64,000 bases of DNA from Macrotrachela quadricornifera. Taxonomy: Eukaryota; Rotifera; Eurotatoria; Philodinida; Philodinidae. Numbering within the stretch: position 1 is the stretch's first letter; every line of letters starts with the position of its first letter. Positions 35,745-46,470 of this stretch are shown here, piece after piece. The translations under genes were made by a program, and so were the position numbers. The notes beneath the pieces are model-generated. The model was given only the letters and a program-made list of their open reading frames with translations, did not search any database and was not told the DNA's origin. The stretch is taken from NCBI GenBank assembly GCA_022393335.1, contig JAJEKB010021311.1:1546145-1610144 (forward strand), given 5' to 3'.

Positions 35745-36729
35745 TAGTAAAACCTCCCTTAGATGGGCATCTACAGGACTTTTTCAAATCGCCCACCTTA
35801 CACAGGTGCCCGCATTATAGAGGTTTTTACAGATACCAATCACAATTGTTTTCCGCAACCTGCGTCGCAGAGTACCCATACATGTATGTTACCAATCTGT
35901 CTTTAGACCTTTGATTATGCCTAGTATTTTACTATAATCATCTGACGCTGTCTCTTCGTCTAAGTTTATGTTCTAGTTTTGTATCTAGAACCAAGCTTTT
36001 CGAAAAAATTCTCGTGAAAGTACAATTTTTTTGGCAATTTCTAGTGCTTTTTCCTGAATCAAGTATCCTAAGAGTGGAATATTTTTCGCTTTTTGCGCCA
36101 CAAACCACGAGAAAAGTTTCACCGATCTTGTGTCCAACTCATCTTGCAGTTTGCGTTTGACACCATTGTTTGCATTCGATTGCAAATCGTGTTTGTATTC
36201 GTCTTTTCTTTGAAGAATATTGTATACAACATCCTTTAGTACCTTTCACTTCCTACATAATTTGCGCTATGATAGTCCAACTCCATTGGCATGGTTGTTG
36301 ATCAATTCGATTGTCTCATCAAGCGTAATGTAGTGAGTGAGACGATGTCATCTCTCATTAATTTTAAAGAGTAATTTTAAATAACACGACTATTTATACT
36401 CTTTTTATTACTAACGACAAATTTAGAAATGTACAGATGAATTATTTCTTTGTTATGTCAGACTAACTTTTCTCTCTCCTATTCTCAGAACAACAAAGAG
36501 CGACGAGAAGAAAAAGAAGTGTACTGATTGTAATATTCACTATGTGTACCCATGCAAGAGAGGTTTAATAATACAATATGGTCTAAAAAATAGTGCACAC
36601 TCTCAGAGGTCGGAAGTGCCCTTGTTAGAGAGGCTCATTTCCAGCAAAGATCTGTCGGCCTTTCCGCTGAATGCCCACACAAGCGAGGTGCCCTTCTTAT
36701 AGAGGTGCCTATGTAGAGAGGTTTTACTG
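35745..36729. mobile_element. pogo/Tigger-type element, internally decayed
   Basis: Inverted ends of about 30 bp (AGTAAAACCTCCCTTAGATG and, on the other strand, AGTAAAACCTCTCTACATAG) are flanked by TA dinucleotides, matching pogo/Tigger members of the Tc1/mariner group. The 985-bp interior encodes on the minus strand a decayed CENP-B-type DNA-binding region but no DDD catalytic domain, so it is an internal-deletion derivative. Confidence 0.8.
35985..36350 (-). pseudogene. Tigger/CENP-B-like transposase, DNA-binding region only
   Basis: On the minus strand from about 36350: L.LDETIELINNHANGVG, a decayed helix-turn-helix ending DVVYNILQRKDEY, then KRKLQDELD....LFSWFVAQKAKNIPLLG and QEKALEIAKK. 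These follow the order of the first and second helix-turn-helix domains of Tigger/pogo transposases and CENP-B (family: VYNILKNKDKI; ALLEWFLQKRAQNIPISGPLLQEKA). In-frame stops and small frameshifts break the first domain. Codons beyond 35985 are lost. Confidence 0.8.
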
Positions 36730-37749
36730 TAGTTTATATAGTATGTCAATTAAGGAGTCAAAAGTAATACGAATCGAACAGTGCAAAAAGAAATTAGGTA
36801 AAGCGGAAATAAAAAAAGTAAAAATGGAAGAGCAAACATTAAGAACGACTATATTGCTTGATGACATAAACTGATACCAGTTGTTTAGCAGTTTTTCAGA
36901 TGAAGAAAAATCGTGAAAAAAATTGCGTCCACTATTTTACTACCATTGAATAAAGTATTTTCTTGTCAGATTTATAACTTCTTCGAATGTCATAAATATA
37001 GTATGTAAAAATACTTCCGACGGTATTTATCAATTATAAAGATAACTAAATTTCTCATTTCCCTTTTTGGAAATATTTCAAACTATTGGTAAAGACATAT
37101 TTCTGATCTGAATGTTAGTGCCAGATATGTAAAATATAGAATGCTATTATTTCATTTTCTTTTGAGATGTATAAATTGTCAATAAAAGTATATTTTGCAT
37201 TTCATTTTTTCTTTTGAAATGCGGAAACAATGAATTGATATTACTTCAGTTTTTTCTTTTCCTAGTAAGACGTCAATTTTTGATAAAAGTATATTTCTTA
37301 TTTCATTTTTTTCATTTGAAATATGTGAATAATAGAGCAATATTTTTTTCTTTTTCTTGAATTGTTAAAATTATACATAAAAATATATTTCTGATTTCTT
37401 CTATTCTTTCTAAATTTGTAGATCATGCATAGAACTAGTTTTCTAATATCTAGTTGTTTTTGGAGATTGGTATTCAAAAATCAGAAATCAGAAATTTAGT
37501 CAAAACTCGTACCAGTTTAAATTTTGCCACGGCCTCAGTATATGCTACTACTTCTTTTGCTTTTTTTTGTGTGTAATATTACATTGGCAATCCTTTTTCA
37601 CACGAAACAGAATACCTACTCAAATTTATTTTTCTCTCCCTTGTGTACTGCGCAATTGAAACAAGATAAACAAGATGCAGTTTCGATTCTATTACCTTTG
37701 TATTCTTTTCGTAGTGTTATCTTCGATTCTTCTCTCTCGATTACACAAA

Positions 37750-37915
37750 TTAATGAAACTTCATGGTGAATTATATTGTACTATAGATTACTTCCATCAA
37801 CAATTAAGAGAAGCAAGTGCAGTAGCAGCGAAAAGAGTAAAAACGTTTTGTTCTGATTGTGATAAATATTTTCTGTTTTGATTCTTTCAATGAAAAGATT
37901 AGATGTGTCTGAAGA
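37750..37915 (+). pseudogene. piggyBac C-terminal cysteine-rich domain remnant
   Basis: The frame ending at 37881 contains QQLREASAVAAKRVKTFCSDCDKYF, close in layout to the cysteine-rich tail of the minus-strand piggyBac remnant (KVRQQKL..., TFCLDCDKFYC). After the stop, a different frame continues with C-F-D-S-F-N-E-K, consistent with one frameshift. No upstream catalytic core is visible. A long-inverted-repeat element begins immediately after it. Confidence 0.5.
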
Positions 37916-38470
37916 ATATCCCCGGAAACTCGATTAAATGCTAAGAGAGCAAAACCTAGCAGATATAAGAGATATAAAGATACAGGGTTATAGTAGTGTG
38001 AGGGACTGAAGGGGTGATAGGCCTTATAGCGATTATAGGAAAACTGGGGTTATACGAGGTATAGAAGATATAGGAGGTATAGGAGATTTAAGAGATATAT
38101 CTCCTATTACTTCTATAACCCATCCACCTCCTGTACCCACTATAAACCCTCAAGACACATACCTTCAAGATTGTTTTCGCGTGTGTTCCTCTTTCCGTGA
38201 CACCCTCAGCGAGAGTGACGCCCTCTAGGTGTCCCTCCTCGTGTTTCCGTCGCACCCTCATAGAGAAACATGCCCTCCGTCTACGTTTTCGCCGCACCCT
38301 CAGCGACAAAGATGCCCATTGAGTGTCCTCTCGTGTTTCCGTGGGACCCTCATCGAGTCGGACGTCCTCCGTCTATATTTCCCTCCTATATCTCCTATAT
38401 CTCTTATATCTGCTACGTTTTGCTTTCTTAGCATTTAATCGAGTTTCCGGGGATATTCTCCAAACGCATC
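37902..38470. mobile_element. Element with about 70-bp terminal inverted repeats and an internal GC-rich minisatellite
   Basis: The left end (GATGTGTCTGAAGAATATCC, continuing through ACTCGATTAAATGCTAAGA and AGCAGATATAAGAGATATA) is repeated inverted at the right end up to 38470 with few mismatches. The interior carries GATATAAGA/GATATAGGA purine repeats and, at about 38185-38385, four GC-rich units of roughly 46-50 bp each built on TTTCCGT..CACCCTCA.CGA. There is no transposase. Superfamily unknown. Confidence 0.7.
38185..38385. repeat. GC-rich minisatellite, four units of about 46-50 bp
   Basis: The units share TTTCCGT, a CACCCTCA core, CGA and a GCCCTC / GTCCTC box. Strikingly GC-rich against the surroundings. 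It lies inside the long-inverted-repeat element. Confidence 0.65.
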
Positions 38471-38517
38471 ATATGCGTCTTCAGTTATAGGACAGATAGA
38501 GAGCATCCTGTCTAGTA

Positions 38518-39027
38518 TAGTCATGATACCAGGCGTACACGGAACTACAACGTTCGGGTTCAGTTCGACTGCGATCATTTTTAGTCCCTAATAAAAGGGC
38601 GGAAGCAAGCTAGAAGTAGTTTCAGGATTGGTTATGGTAAGTCTACACGCAATAAAACAAATGATTGAAAAACTGATGGATGAGAGCCATAAAAAAAACT
38701 AACGATGTTTAAAACATATTCAAACCCATACCTAATTGAATATTCAAGTATTTTCATACGCGATTATATACCTCAAGAAAACATTTGGAAAATTACCTAG
38801 ATGTTCAAAGTCGTCTGAATTGGTTAGATAGCTTCCTTATTCTTCCCTTGAGTCCAAAGTCGAACTTGAATCCGAACCCAAACTCTTAATCCCAGTGTGA
38901 ACCCGAACCCGCGCTCGGACCACATCCGAATCCGAACACTCGGACCTAATCCAAACTCGGATTCGAACCCCGAGCCCGAAGCAATCGTACAGATCTCGAA
39001 CTGAAGTTCGGGTTTGGTGCATGTCTA
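38518..39027. mobile_element. hAT-like non-autonomous element with CCGAACCCGAA word array
   Basis: The ends TAGTCATGATACCAGGC (left) and, inverted, TAGACATGCACCAAACC (right, ending 39027) match at most positions. Just inside them come CGTTCGGGTTCAGTTCGA and its inverted counterpart. The right 170 bp (38850-39010) is a dense array of TCGGA, CCGAACCC and CTCGGA words. Terminal TAG...ATG with subterminal word arrays and a length near 500 bp resemble 62416-62905. The flanking octamers do not match convincingly, so the hAT assignment is tentative. Confidence 0.5.
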
Positions 39028-39212
39028 GTTATACAGCTATCCAGAAAGAAGATGTAGAGTTTGAGTCCTTCCGAAAGAGGATTATCCATGTGTTCCGCCC
39101 TATTGCCATGCCTTCACATTGTTATACCGATTATGACAACTTTTTGTATAGATTAGTCAAACAATCTACTTTTTCAACAAGTATTCAAAGTCATTCATTA
39201 TATTGACGTAAA

Positions 39213-39953
39213 ATGTCGCGTAAACGAGCTGCGGAGGAGACATTCACCACAGACCCTTCGCTTATGTCCAACACTTCGAACAATGAATTAGATGTTGATT
39301 ATATTCTCCTTACGGAATGCTGTGAGCCACGTGCCGGTCGTATTAGAAATAACCAATTGCATCATGATGAAATTGTTTTTCGCAAAATTAACAGAGGTTA
39401 TGCAATTATGAAAAATGACTTCATTGTTCGCCGTCAAAGGAAACTTCCACCTTGTAAGGCTAAAACTGATTTGGAAAAAATTCGATTCAAAATTATCGTA
39501 GGAGACTGTATCAATTGGGTAGGTGGTAATATTATTATTGATCAGCTTAAGCGGAAACAGTGTTATGCCAATGACACTCATATTCAAGCTTTAACAGACT
39601 GGGGCTCATGTTTGACTCTACTTTATGGTTATAGCGATCCAAATCAATCAGTTACACCAACACAATTACGCAAGGATATTGAAACCATAGTAGGGAGTAA
39701 AGGAATCAGTGGCGATGAATGGGACGTTCTTAATTCTTTAAAGAGAGACCGTAATCGAAATTGTCATATTGATGTTAATTCGGATACCATATATGAACTT
39801 GAAAACGGAATAGAAATTCTTACCAATGCGGAGCAAAAAGCTGTGCATTCATTAGTGAAGCTCATGCGCAACAGACCAGCAGCTGACATTACGCATATGC
39901 CAACACCACATGGTACCCGCCCTAAACCTAACATTAACAGAAAAAAGACATAA
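39213..39953 (+). CDS. Unrecognised protein with possible HEPN-like R-x4-H motif (paralog of 42780-43496)
   Basis: Intact single exon, 246 aa, ATG in good context. N-terminus MSRKRAA suggests a nuclear signal; the C-terminus is basic (RPKPNINRKKT). Residues 94-112 (IVGDCINWVGGNIIIDQL) and 163-217 align with two blocks of the protein at 42780-43496: G-[IL]-[ST]-x2-[EQ]-W, then a long helical tail. Residues 180-185 read R-N-R-N-C-H, matching R-[NHK]-x3-H of HEPN ribonucleases, within a helical context. This is only a motif match; the protein could be structural. No signal peptide or membrane segment. Codon use is less A/T-biased than the F-box and ART genes nearby. Function unknown. Confidence 0.65.
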   Translation: MSRKRAAEETFTTDPSLMSNTSNNELDVDYILLTECCEPRAGRIRNNQLHHDEIVFRKINRGYAIMKNDFIVRRQRKLPPCKAKTDLEKIRFKIIVGDCINWVGGNIIIDQLKRKQCYANDTHIQALTDWGSCLTLLYGYSDPNQSVTPTQLRKDIETIVGSKGISGDEWDVLNSLKRDRNRNCHIDVNSDTIYELENGIEILTNAEQKAVHSLVKLMRNRPAADITHMPTPHGTRPKPNINRKKT

Positions 39954-40689
39954 ACGACCATAATTTCGGTGTATTTTTTTTTGCAGAAATCAGGTGAGAT
40001 TTCAACCATGCTACCTATTGTATGTTTAGAGAACACCTACAGATCTACTAAGGATCCAAGATACTGATTAGATTTTGTTTGATGCTTTGAAGAAAAAAAT
40101 GTCAGACAATTGATTGTTTGTTCTTCGAAATCTGATTGGTCGCAACGAACTATACATTCAATAGACAGTACATCTAGATAGCATAGTGACACTTAACTTA
40201 GAGATAGTTTTTATTACAGCTAACAACATTTGTTTTTCTTCCAATTTATTCATTCAGTTAGATTTTCACGTTGATTTTTCAGATAAAGAACAATATTTTT
40301 TGAAATTTTCTCCTATTTTCATTCAATATTCCGGAATGATCTATTATGCAGCAACTCGAAACTATTTTCCAGTGACCATACCTTTTATAAGAATATCTAG
40401 AAAATGTCTGTTTCAAAATGGTATAAATATATCTGGCACGGGAAAATCGATCATCCTGATCAGAAATATCATCTTGATTTTACAGAAAAATCTTTACTTT
40501 AGTTAAGAAATGAGTTTCTTTGGATCAGATTACATGAAACTCTTTTTTTTATTAGCTAGCATCGCTGATCCTTCTATCTGATACTTCAAAACAGGATTAG
40601 TCTGCAGAAAAGAGTTTATAATGTTCGAGCTCTGTTTGTTGTCTCATTACTGAGGAAAAATGTCTAAAATTGTCCGATGTCGTTTTGAG

Positions 40690-41505
40690 GACCACACCAA
40701 TTACTGAGAAACCAATTCTATTGTAATCCCATGTCACCACTTTTTTGTCAACTACGCCACAGTTGCGTGCAGTCGTGATTCTGCGGCGCAGTTGCGCGTA
40801 AATGCGACGCAGTGTCCGCAGTGCGCTTAACTGCGGCGTAGTTGCGTTCGCATCTGCAACGCAGTCGTCGTAGTTTGGACTCACGCATGGGGGTATAAAA
40901 GGAACTGTCACAAGCGTTCTATCTCATTTTAACCTTTTACAATGAGAAAGATACACCATTTTTTTTCTAAAAAAGAAATCAATGCCATGGTGTACTAAAT
41001 GATGAATTATAAATTAATTAATGTTTATTAATTCATTAATTTATTAAATTTTTATTAAATCATTAAATTTTATTAAATTTTATTAAATTATTAAATTTCA
41101 TTAAATTATTAAATTTCATTAAACTATTAAATTTCATTAAATTATTAAATTTCATTAAACTATTAAATTTCATTAAATTTTATTAAGTTATTAGGTTTTA
41201 TTAGTTTATTAATTTATTTTAACTTATCAATGATTTAAATTTATTTATTACTTTTTATTTATTTAAAAAATACTCATATTGACTGGGCGCCTTCTGTTAC
41301 AAATGCCATTTTTTATCGCAGTTGCGGCGCAACTGCGACACAATTGTGCGTAACTGCGGAAAATGCTGAAACTGCGTCGCAGTTTTTCGCAATTACGGAT
41401 CGCAGTTACGCGCAACTGCGCCGCAGTTGAACACATGGGATGTAAAAGCTTAATAAAAGTCATAACTTTTTGTCCACGTTCTAATGATGAAACACAGAAT
41501 TTTAG
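40690..41505. mobile_element. Palindromic repeat region: two CTGCGCCGCAGTTGCG word arrays around an AT minisatellite
   Basis: Blocks at 40740-40870 and 41295-41430 consist of dense CTGCG, CGCAGTTGCG and GCGCAACTGCG words on both strands. They flank an 18-bp-unit AT minisatellite (about 41058-41200, unit TTAAATTTCATTAAAYTA). Outer flanks appear to be diverged inverted copies: TCTAAAATT, about 60 bp, then CCCATGT, before each array. This suggests a single hAT-like or foldback element, but exact termini and target duplication are not resolved. Confidence 0.4.
41058..41200. repeat. AT minisatellite, about 18-bp unit
   Basis: About seven copies of TTAAATTTCATTAAAYTA in direct array, flanked by shorter TTAAATTTTA variants. 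Confidence 0.75.
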
Positions 41506-41536
41506 AAAAGAAAGAATTGGTAATACTGTTAAGGGT

Positions 41537-41538
<2 letters not shown>

Positions 41539-41576
<38 letters not shown>
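41539..41576. repeat. (TA)n microsatellite
   Basis: Uninterrupted TA dinucleotides, about 18 units. Confidence 0.95.
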
Positions 41577-41579
<3 letters not shown>

Positions 41580-42779
41580 TTTAGATAGCCATTAGCGTCT
41601 CGATACAAACTGATATGTTCGTCATATTTATTATGTCAAGTTATTTACAAACGCCTGTTTCCAATTGTTATAGTCTTGCACTGATAGGGCATAGTAGATT
41701 ATTGATTTGACGCAGTGAAAACATCCTGAGAAGTGAAAGAAGCTTTTTCACTATTCATTTGCCACAACCTCAATTCTATAGGTACATTTAGAGCACTATG
41801 ACATGCTGAATATAATTCGTAGTTTCTTTAAAGACATCGCCAGTTCTTTTTTTCAAGATTTTTTTGTTTCATCGTTACGAAGTACACAAAAAATTATGGT
41901 TGTGAGTAAGTTTTTATGCTGTAATGAAATTGACTTTCTAGTAATCGATGTGGTGCAAAAAAACTGGTTTCGAGTATTTTTTTGGGTTGCGCTCTTCAGC
42001 AATAATCCTTTTGTCGATAACTGGCGAAAATCCACTCAATTGTTAATCTTGTGATAAACGTTTGATGGGCTTTCGTTGATATTTGTCAAAGTTTGATGTA
42101 TTTCCTCCAATTATCACAGAACAGTATGAAAGCTGCATGTATATGATAACTATGGTCAATACTATTAAAATGTATCTCGTTTCTTTCACCCACTATGTGT
42201 TCCAATATGATCGAATCATCTTTTAACTGAAAAAACTTAAATTGAAAGGAAACAGTAGAAAATATGATGTCAAACAAGTTAATAATAACAAAAACAAAAA
42301 AGACGAGAATAAATCAATCACGATATAGTGATGGATTTGACAATGAATATGTTAAGTATATTTTAAAACACTATTTGGATTTCTTTCATTTTCTTCTATG
42401 ACAAACAGGTTCACCAGCAAAGCAAGAGATGCTAGTGTTTTAGCTATGAATGCCTTTTTGAGTTCAAAAATGTAATAGTTTTTCAGTCCGTTTAGTCTTA
42501 TGTGCTGCTCTACATGTTGATTCACAGATATGGCATAGATGCATATCATCTATGAATGTAGCTGATACAATACTTCTAATCAATGCCAAAGTAAGACACA
42601 AATTGGTGAAAGCCTATTTGAGAAAGTCTCACTGGCAAAGTTTCGACTGTTTTCTATGAATAAGTTTTGTGCATATGTTCTTATAGATGTAAAAAGTGAG
42701 ATGATTTGCAAAAGTGTTTATACCGCTTGACATAGGCTGTCTTCCGTTTTAGATAAAGCGTCTTTACGCTAGCTATCAA

Positions 42780-43496
42780 ATGTCCGACTCCAAGCGACGC
42801 AAACGCACGCATTCGCGTTATAATTTACGCAACAGTCGTTCCCAAAATATGCTTAAGCGTACCGTGCCCATACAAACTGCTGTACGACAACCTTCGACGT
42901 CATGGACCACAGCATACAATACACCCAGCACTTACACAAGTGAATGTAGTATTGACACTATCGAACCCAAAGAAACACCATGTGCTGTAGTTCCTGAGAA
43001 ATCTGGATTAACAGGGAATAATGGAACTATGGAAAAGCCCGATCATGCAAAAGAGGAAGATCTTCATTGTCTCGTTGCTGGCCTTGTCGACGAGTTTGGA
43101 AGAACTATTATTTTGCGTGAACTTCCCTGCCCCTTCGAACAACTCACATTCGAGGACTGGGAGCATGACTTGCGCGCATACATTAGGCTGAGCTTTGTCA
43201 AGCATCTGGAATCAAAGATGAAAGATCAAATTCAAAGGCTCATGCTCCACATGGAAAAAATTGCTGTTAATAACGGTCTCACTGCGGGCCAGTGGATGGA
43301 TTTGATTTATCTCAATGCAACAACGCCAACTAACACACTCACTTCCATCGATATGCACCTATTGAATAATGTGAAAACATTAGTCAACGAAAGCGCGCTT
43401 GAGGAAGAATTGAAAAATACCATTTATGCTCTTGTCAATGTTATCGGTGACAAGAAGAAGAAATCATGCAAGAAAACTAGTGTGCAACAGTCCTAA
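42780..43496 (+). CDS. Unrecognised basic protein (paralog of 39213-39953)
   Basis: Intact single exon, 238 aa. The N-terminus is strongly basic (SKRRKRTHSRYNLRNSRSQN), a likely nuclear or nucleic-acid-binding segment, followed by a Ser/Thr/Pro-rich linker. Residues 95-115 (LVAGLVDEFGRTIILREL) correspond to IVGDCINWVGGNIIIDQL in the other protein, and 166-225 (GLTAGQW...LVNVI) to its C-terminal helical block. The position equivalent to the R-x4-H motif lacks both residues. C-terminal tail DKKKKSCKK is again basic. Higher GC than the surrounding DNA. Same strand as its paralog, 2.8 kb apart, with repeats between. No known domain recognised. Confidence 0.65.
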   Translation: MSDSKRRKRTHSRYNLRNSRSQNMLKRTVPIQTAVRQPSTSWTTAYNTPSTYTSECSIDTIEPKETPCAVVPEKSGLTGNNGTMEKPDHAKEEDLHCLVAGLVDEFGRTIILRELPCPFEQLTFEDWEHDLRAYIRLSFVKHLESKMKDQIQRLMLHMEKIAVNNGLTAGQWMDLIYLNATTPTNTLTSIDMHLLNNVKTLVNESALEEELKNTIYALVNVIGDKKKKSCKKTSVQQS

Positions 43497-46470
43497 TCAA
43501 TATTCATTGTTCTTTTTCACTTTTACTATCCCAAATTCATCACTCTAAACATGATTTGAAGAATTACATTGACTTTTTGTTCATTTATTATTTTTTTGCC
43601 ATCTTTTTCTCTGTAACTCATTTCTGTGACGTCAAACCCCTGATCCTTTTACTCAAATGAGTAATCCAGAATGATTTTGCGCTGATACGATGCACACATT
43701 TTTCTAATTAGCACGCTTTATGATGCTTTGTAGTGGGGCGTTTTCGACTTCACAACACCGCAACCATTTACAGCTCTTTGTTCTGAAGATTTGTCTTCGG
43801 AAAACATTTGTAGATGGATGTTGATATTTGCATGATACGCAAATGCGTACAATATAAAATAAACCAATACAATAATAAACCTTATTCCTAACGGCGAAAC
43901 CGTCCGAGGTGCGCAACTACGATTTCTTTCATTCATATACCATTTGATAGAAGACATCAGGGTAGTAAAATGCCTAAAAGAATTTGGGCGAGGAACTTTC
44001 TGTTGGTATTAAAGATGTTGCGGTTTGCCGCTAATCGTATCTTCTTGTTTGTCCTTTGATCTCCTATGTGAATCTTAAACGCAGATAAGACGCAGCTAGA
44101 CGCATTTCAAGTAACAATCGCGTTTAGATGCTTCTCCAATATGGACGTGGCTTTCTCAAAACTATTGTTTAAATTATTACAATCACTTTCATATAACGTA
44201 GCAGTGTTAAATACATTCATATATATTCTCTAATCTAAGTAAGACCAACAGATAGAATAGTGATGATTTTTCACTTACTTATCAAGTTTTAAATTATTAT
44301 TGTAATAATAAAAGTTTGAATAAATCAATTTTCGAATATGATCTATCGATTTTCTAGAAATATTCGAAATATATGTGAAAAAAATCAGGTAAAACAAACA
44401 TCCAATGAAGTAGATATAGGCTGATATATCAATAAAAATAATTAGTATAAAAAGATGTGGAAGATAAATATTTGTTAGCGCAAAAAAATTCTTATATACT
44501 TACTTTTATACGAAAGGCATATCGATTTTCATAAAATAACGGCGAAAGTTTGATGATAATACTTATTCTATTAGATACATCACATATATTATATAATCTT
44601 AGGTTTAGAGAGATTAGGAATAACAAAATATACAACGTGTCATCATCTGTTGTTTGTATATATGTACAATCGTTTCAATGATCGCTTCAGATTTAATAAA
44701 GATATTGTTTTCCCTTCAATTGAACCGTTAGTATTTACTTCTATTAGTGATGCGAAAGCATGCCGTATTGTCAATATAAGCAAAAAAGAAGGTGACATAT
44801 GATTGAATTAATAAGGACATTATGAATGAAACGCTGAGTTGATACATTTAAAATAAAATAAGAAAGAAACTTCGACGTCAGTTTATATTAAACACATGTA
44901 ATAATTATGTTGTTTCAATAATAGAAATATGTTACACAATAAAATTAGTGCCGACCAGAAGATAGAGTTTTGCTTTGTATTTTAATCCGTCAATGAATGA
45001 GTTTCTTGTGCGTACTTTTTGTAGGACACTGAAGCGCATTTGTATTATCTAATTTCAATGAAAATTCATAAATTACAAAAATTTCGATTCGTTTGAAATA
45101 AGATTTGATCACACAAGGACTTTTAATCTTAAATTTTTATTTAACATACATGAAGAAGAATTAAGTTTGAGGGTGACAACTAAACTGTAGCTGCTTAGAT
45201 AGAATTTTTACTTAATATACAGGGTGTCTACTTAGTTCTTATTCCTTTCATTCTTACTATAATGTTTTCCTATTCAACGCTAATATGACAAATTTTTTTT
45301 CAAAAGATGTTCCGTGAAATTCTCTACTGAAGATATATTACATATTTTATTCCATAACAGAAAAATAAAAGCCTGTATCTTGAGGGTGAGGGAGGGTGAG
45401 GGAGGGTGAGGGAGAAAATATTAAATTCACAGGAAAGAAAGATATGAAAAATAATTCAACAATGTTGTTTCTGTAAATGGTATTCTTCTTGAGACATTGA
45501 TTCGTAATGATATGTAAAGTAGTAACACGAAAACATTCGCATCCATAACACAATTAATAATGATGGTAGAAGTGAATTGTTCAATAGTTGGCAGATATTA
45601 ATGACTATATTACTTTTGATTTAGCTCAAATTAGTAAGATTCTATGACTTTCTTAACAAATATAAGATGACAGTCATAGTTTTTTTTCATGTGTAGAAGA
45701 ATGACGAATAGAATAATGGTCAAAAGTCATTTTCAACACAAAGAAAATGATATGAGAATTGTGGAAATTTACAGGAAGACTATCTTTTCAAAGTTTACGT
45801 AAATATGTGTGATCTGATGACTAACTTATTATATTGTTTACTTTTCAGAAACTTGCCAAAATGATATGAAAAACAACAAATAAGTAATTTGCAATCAATT
45901 ATTGATGATTCCATTGTTCCCTCAAATATATACTGCTCCAAAGCAAAGGAATTAGTGAATCATTTCAGAGATATTGAGAAAAAAAGGTCTTTATTTCATT
46001 ATTTAACAACTCAGTACATACTTTCTATGTCGAAGAATTCTAAGAAACTTGTTATCAACCATTTATGACAAAGATACAGTAAAATCTTCTGTTAAAACTA
46101 ATTAAATAGATGTATGGATGGAAGTTTTTCTCGTTTCAAAATATTTTTAATTCTATTATCTTATTGAGGGCCGATAGTGTACGTGAGAGAGTTAATGTTT
46201 TATTTGTGAGTAAATAGTGATGGCATATATTAGCATATTACAAGTTGGAAACAGTGTGAGAAAACGAAAAGATTAATGAAAAATGAAATCAAAAAAAGAT
46301 GCGCGACCGACGGAAACAGTATACGATTGTTCAAAAAATGTTCAAATGACATAATATAGAACAATTCATAACACTAGTGAAAGTGAGTTGGAGATAAAAA
46401 TAGTCTTTTTCGCAAATTCAAAAGTTTTAAATAACGAAGTTTAATGTAAATTGAAGATGACGTGGAATGT
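43497..46470. other. Intergenic, one G-quadruplex motif
   Basis: AT-rich. Contains TAGACGCA/CGCGTTTAGA words near 44085-44145, a CAGGGTGTC motif at about 45221 reminiscent of transposon ends, and the G-rich repeat listed separately. No gene seen. Confidence 0.5.
45382..45413 (+). repeat. G-quadruplex-forming (GAGGGTGAGG)n repeat
   Basis: A 10-bp unit repeated three times plus a partial copy gives six GGG tracts separated by loops of 3, 1, 3, 1 and 3 nt. This satisfies the canonical G4 rule and stands out in AT-rich DNA. Role unknown; it lies about 1 kb beyond the 3' end of the minus-strand metalloprotease gene. Confidence 0.8.

Noticed and set aside
36671..36874. Plus-strand frame across the right Tigger end
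   Set aside because: It crosses the transposon boundary and starts inside the terminal repeat, so it is chance.
38088..38309. Arg-rich minus-strand frame as a protein
   Set aside because: It is the translation of the GC-rich minisatellite inside an inverted-repeat element.
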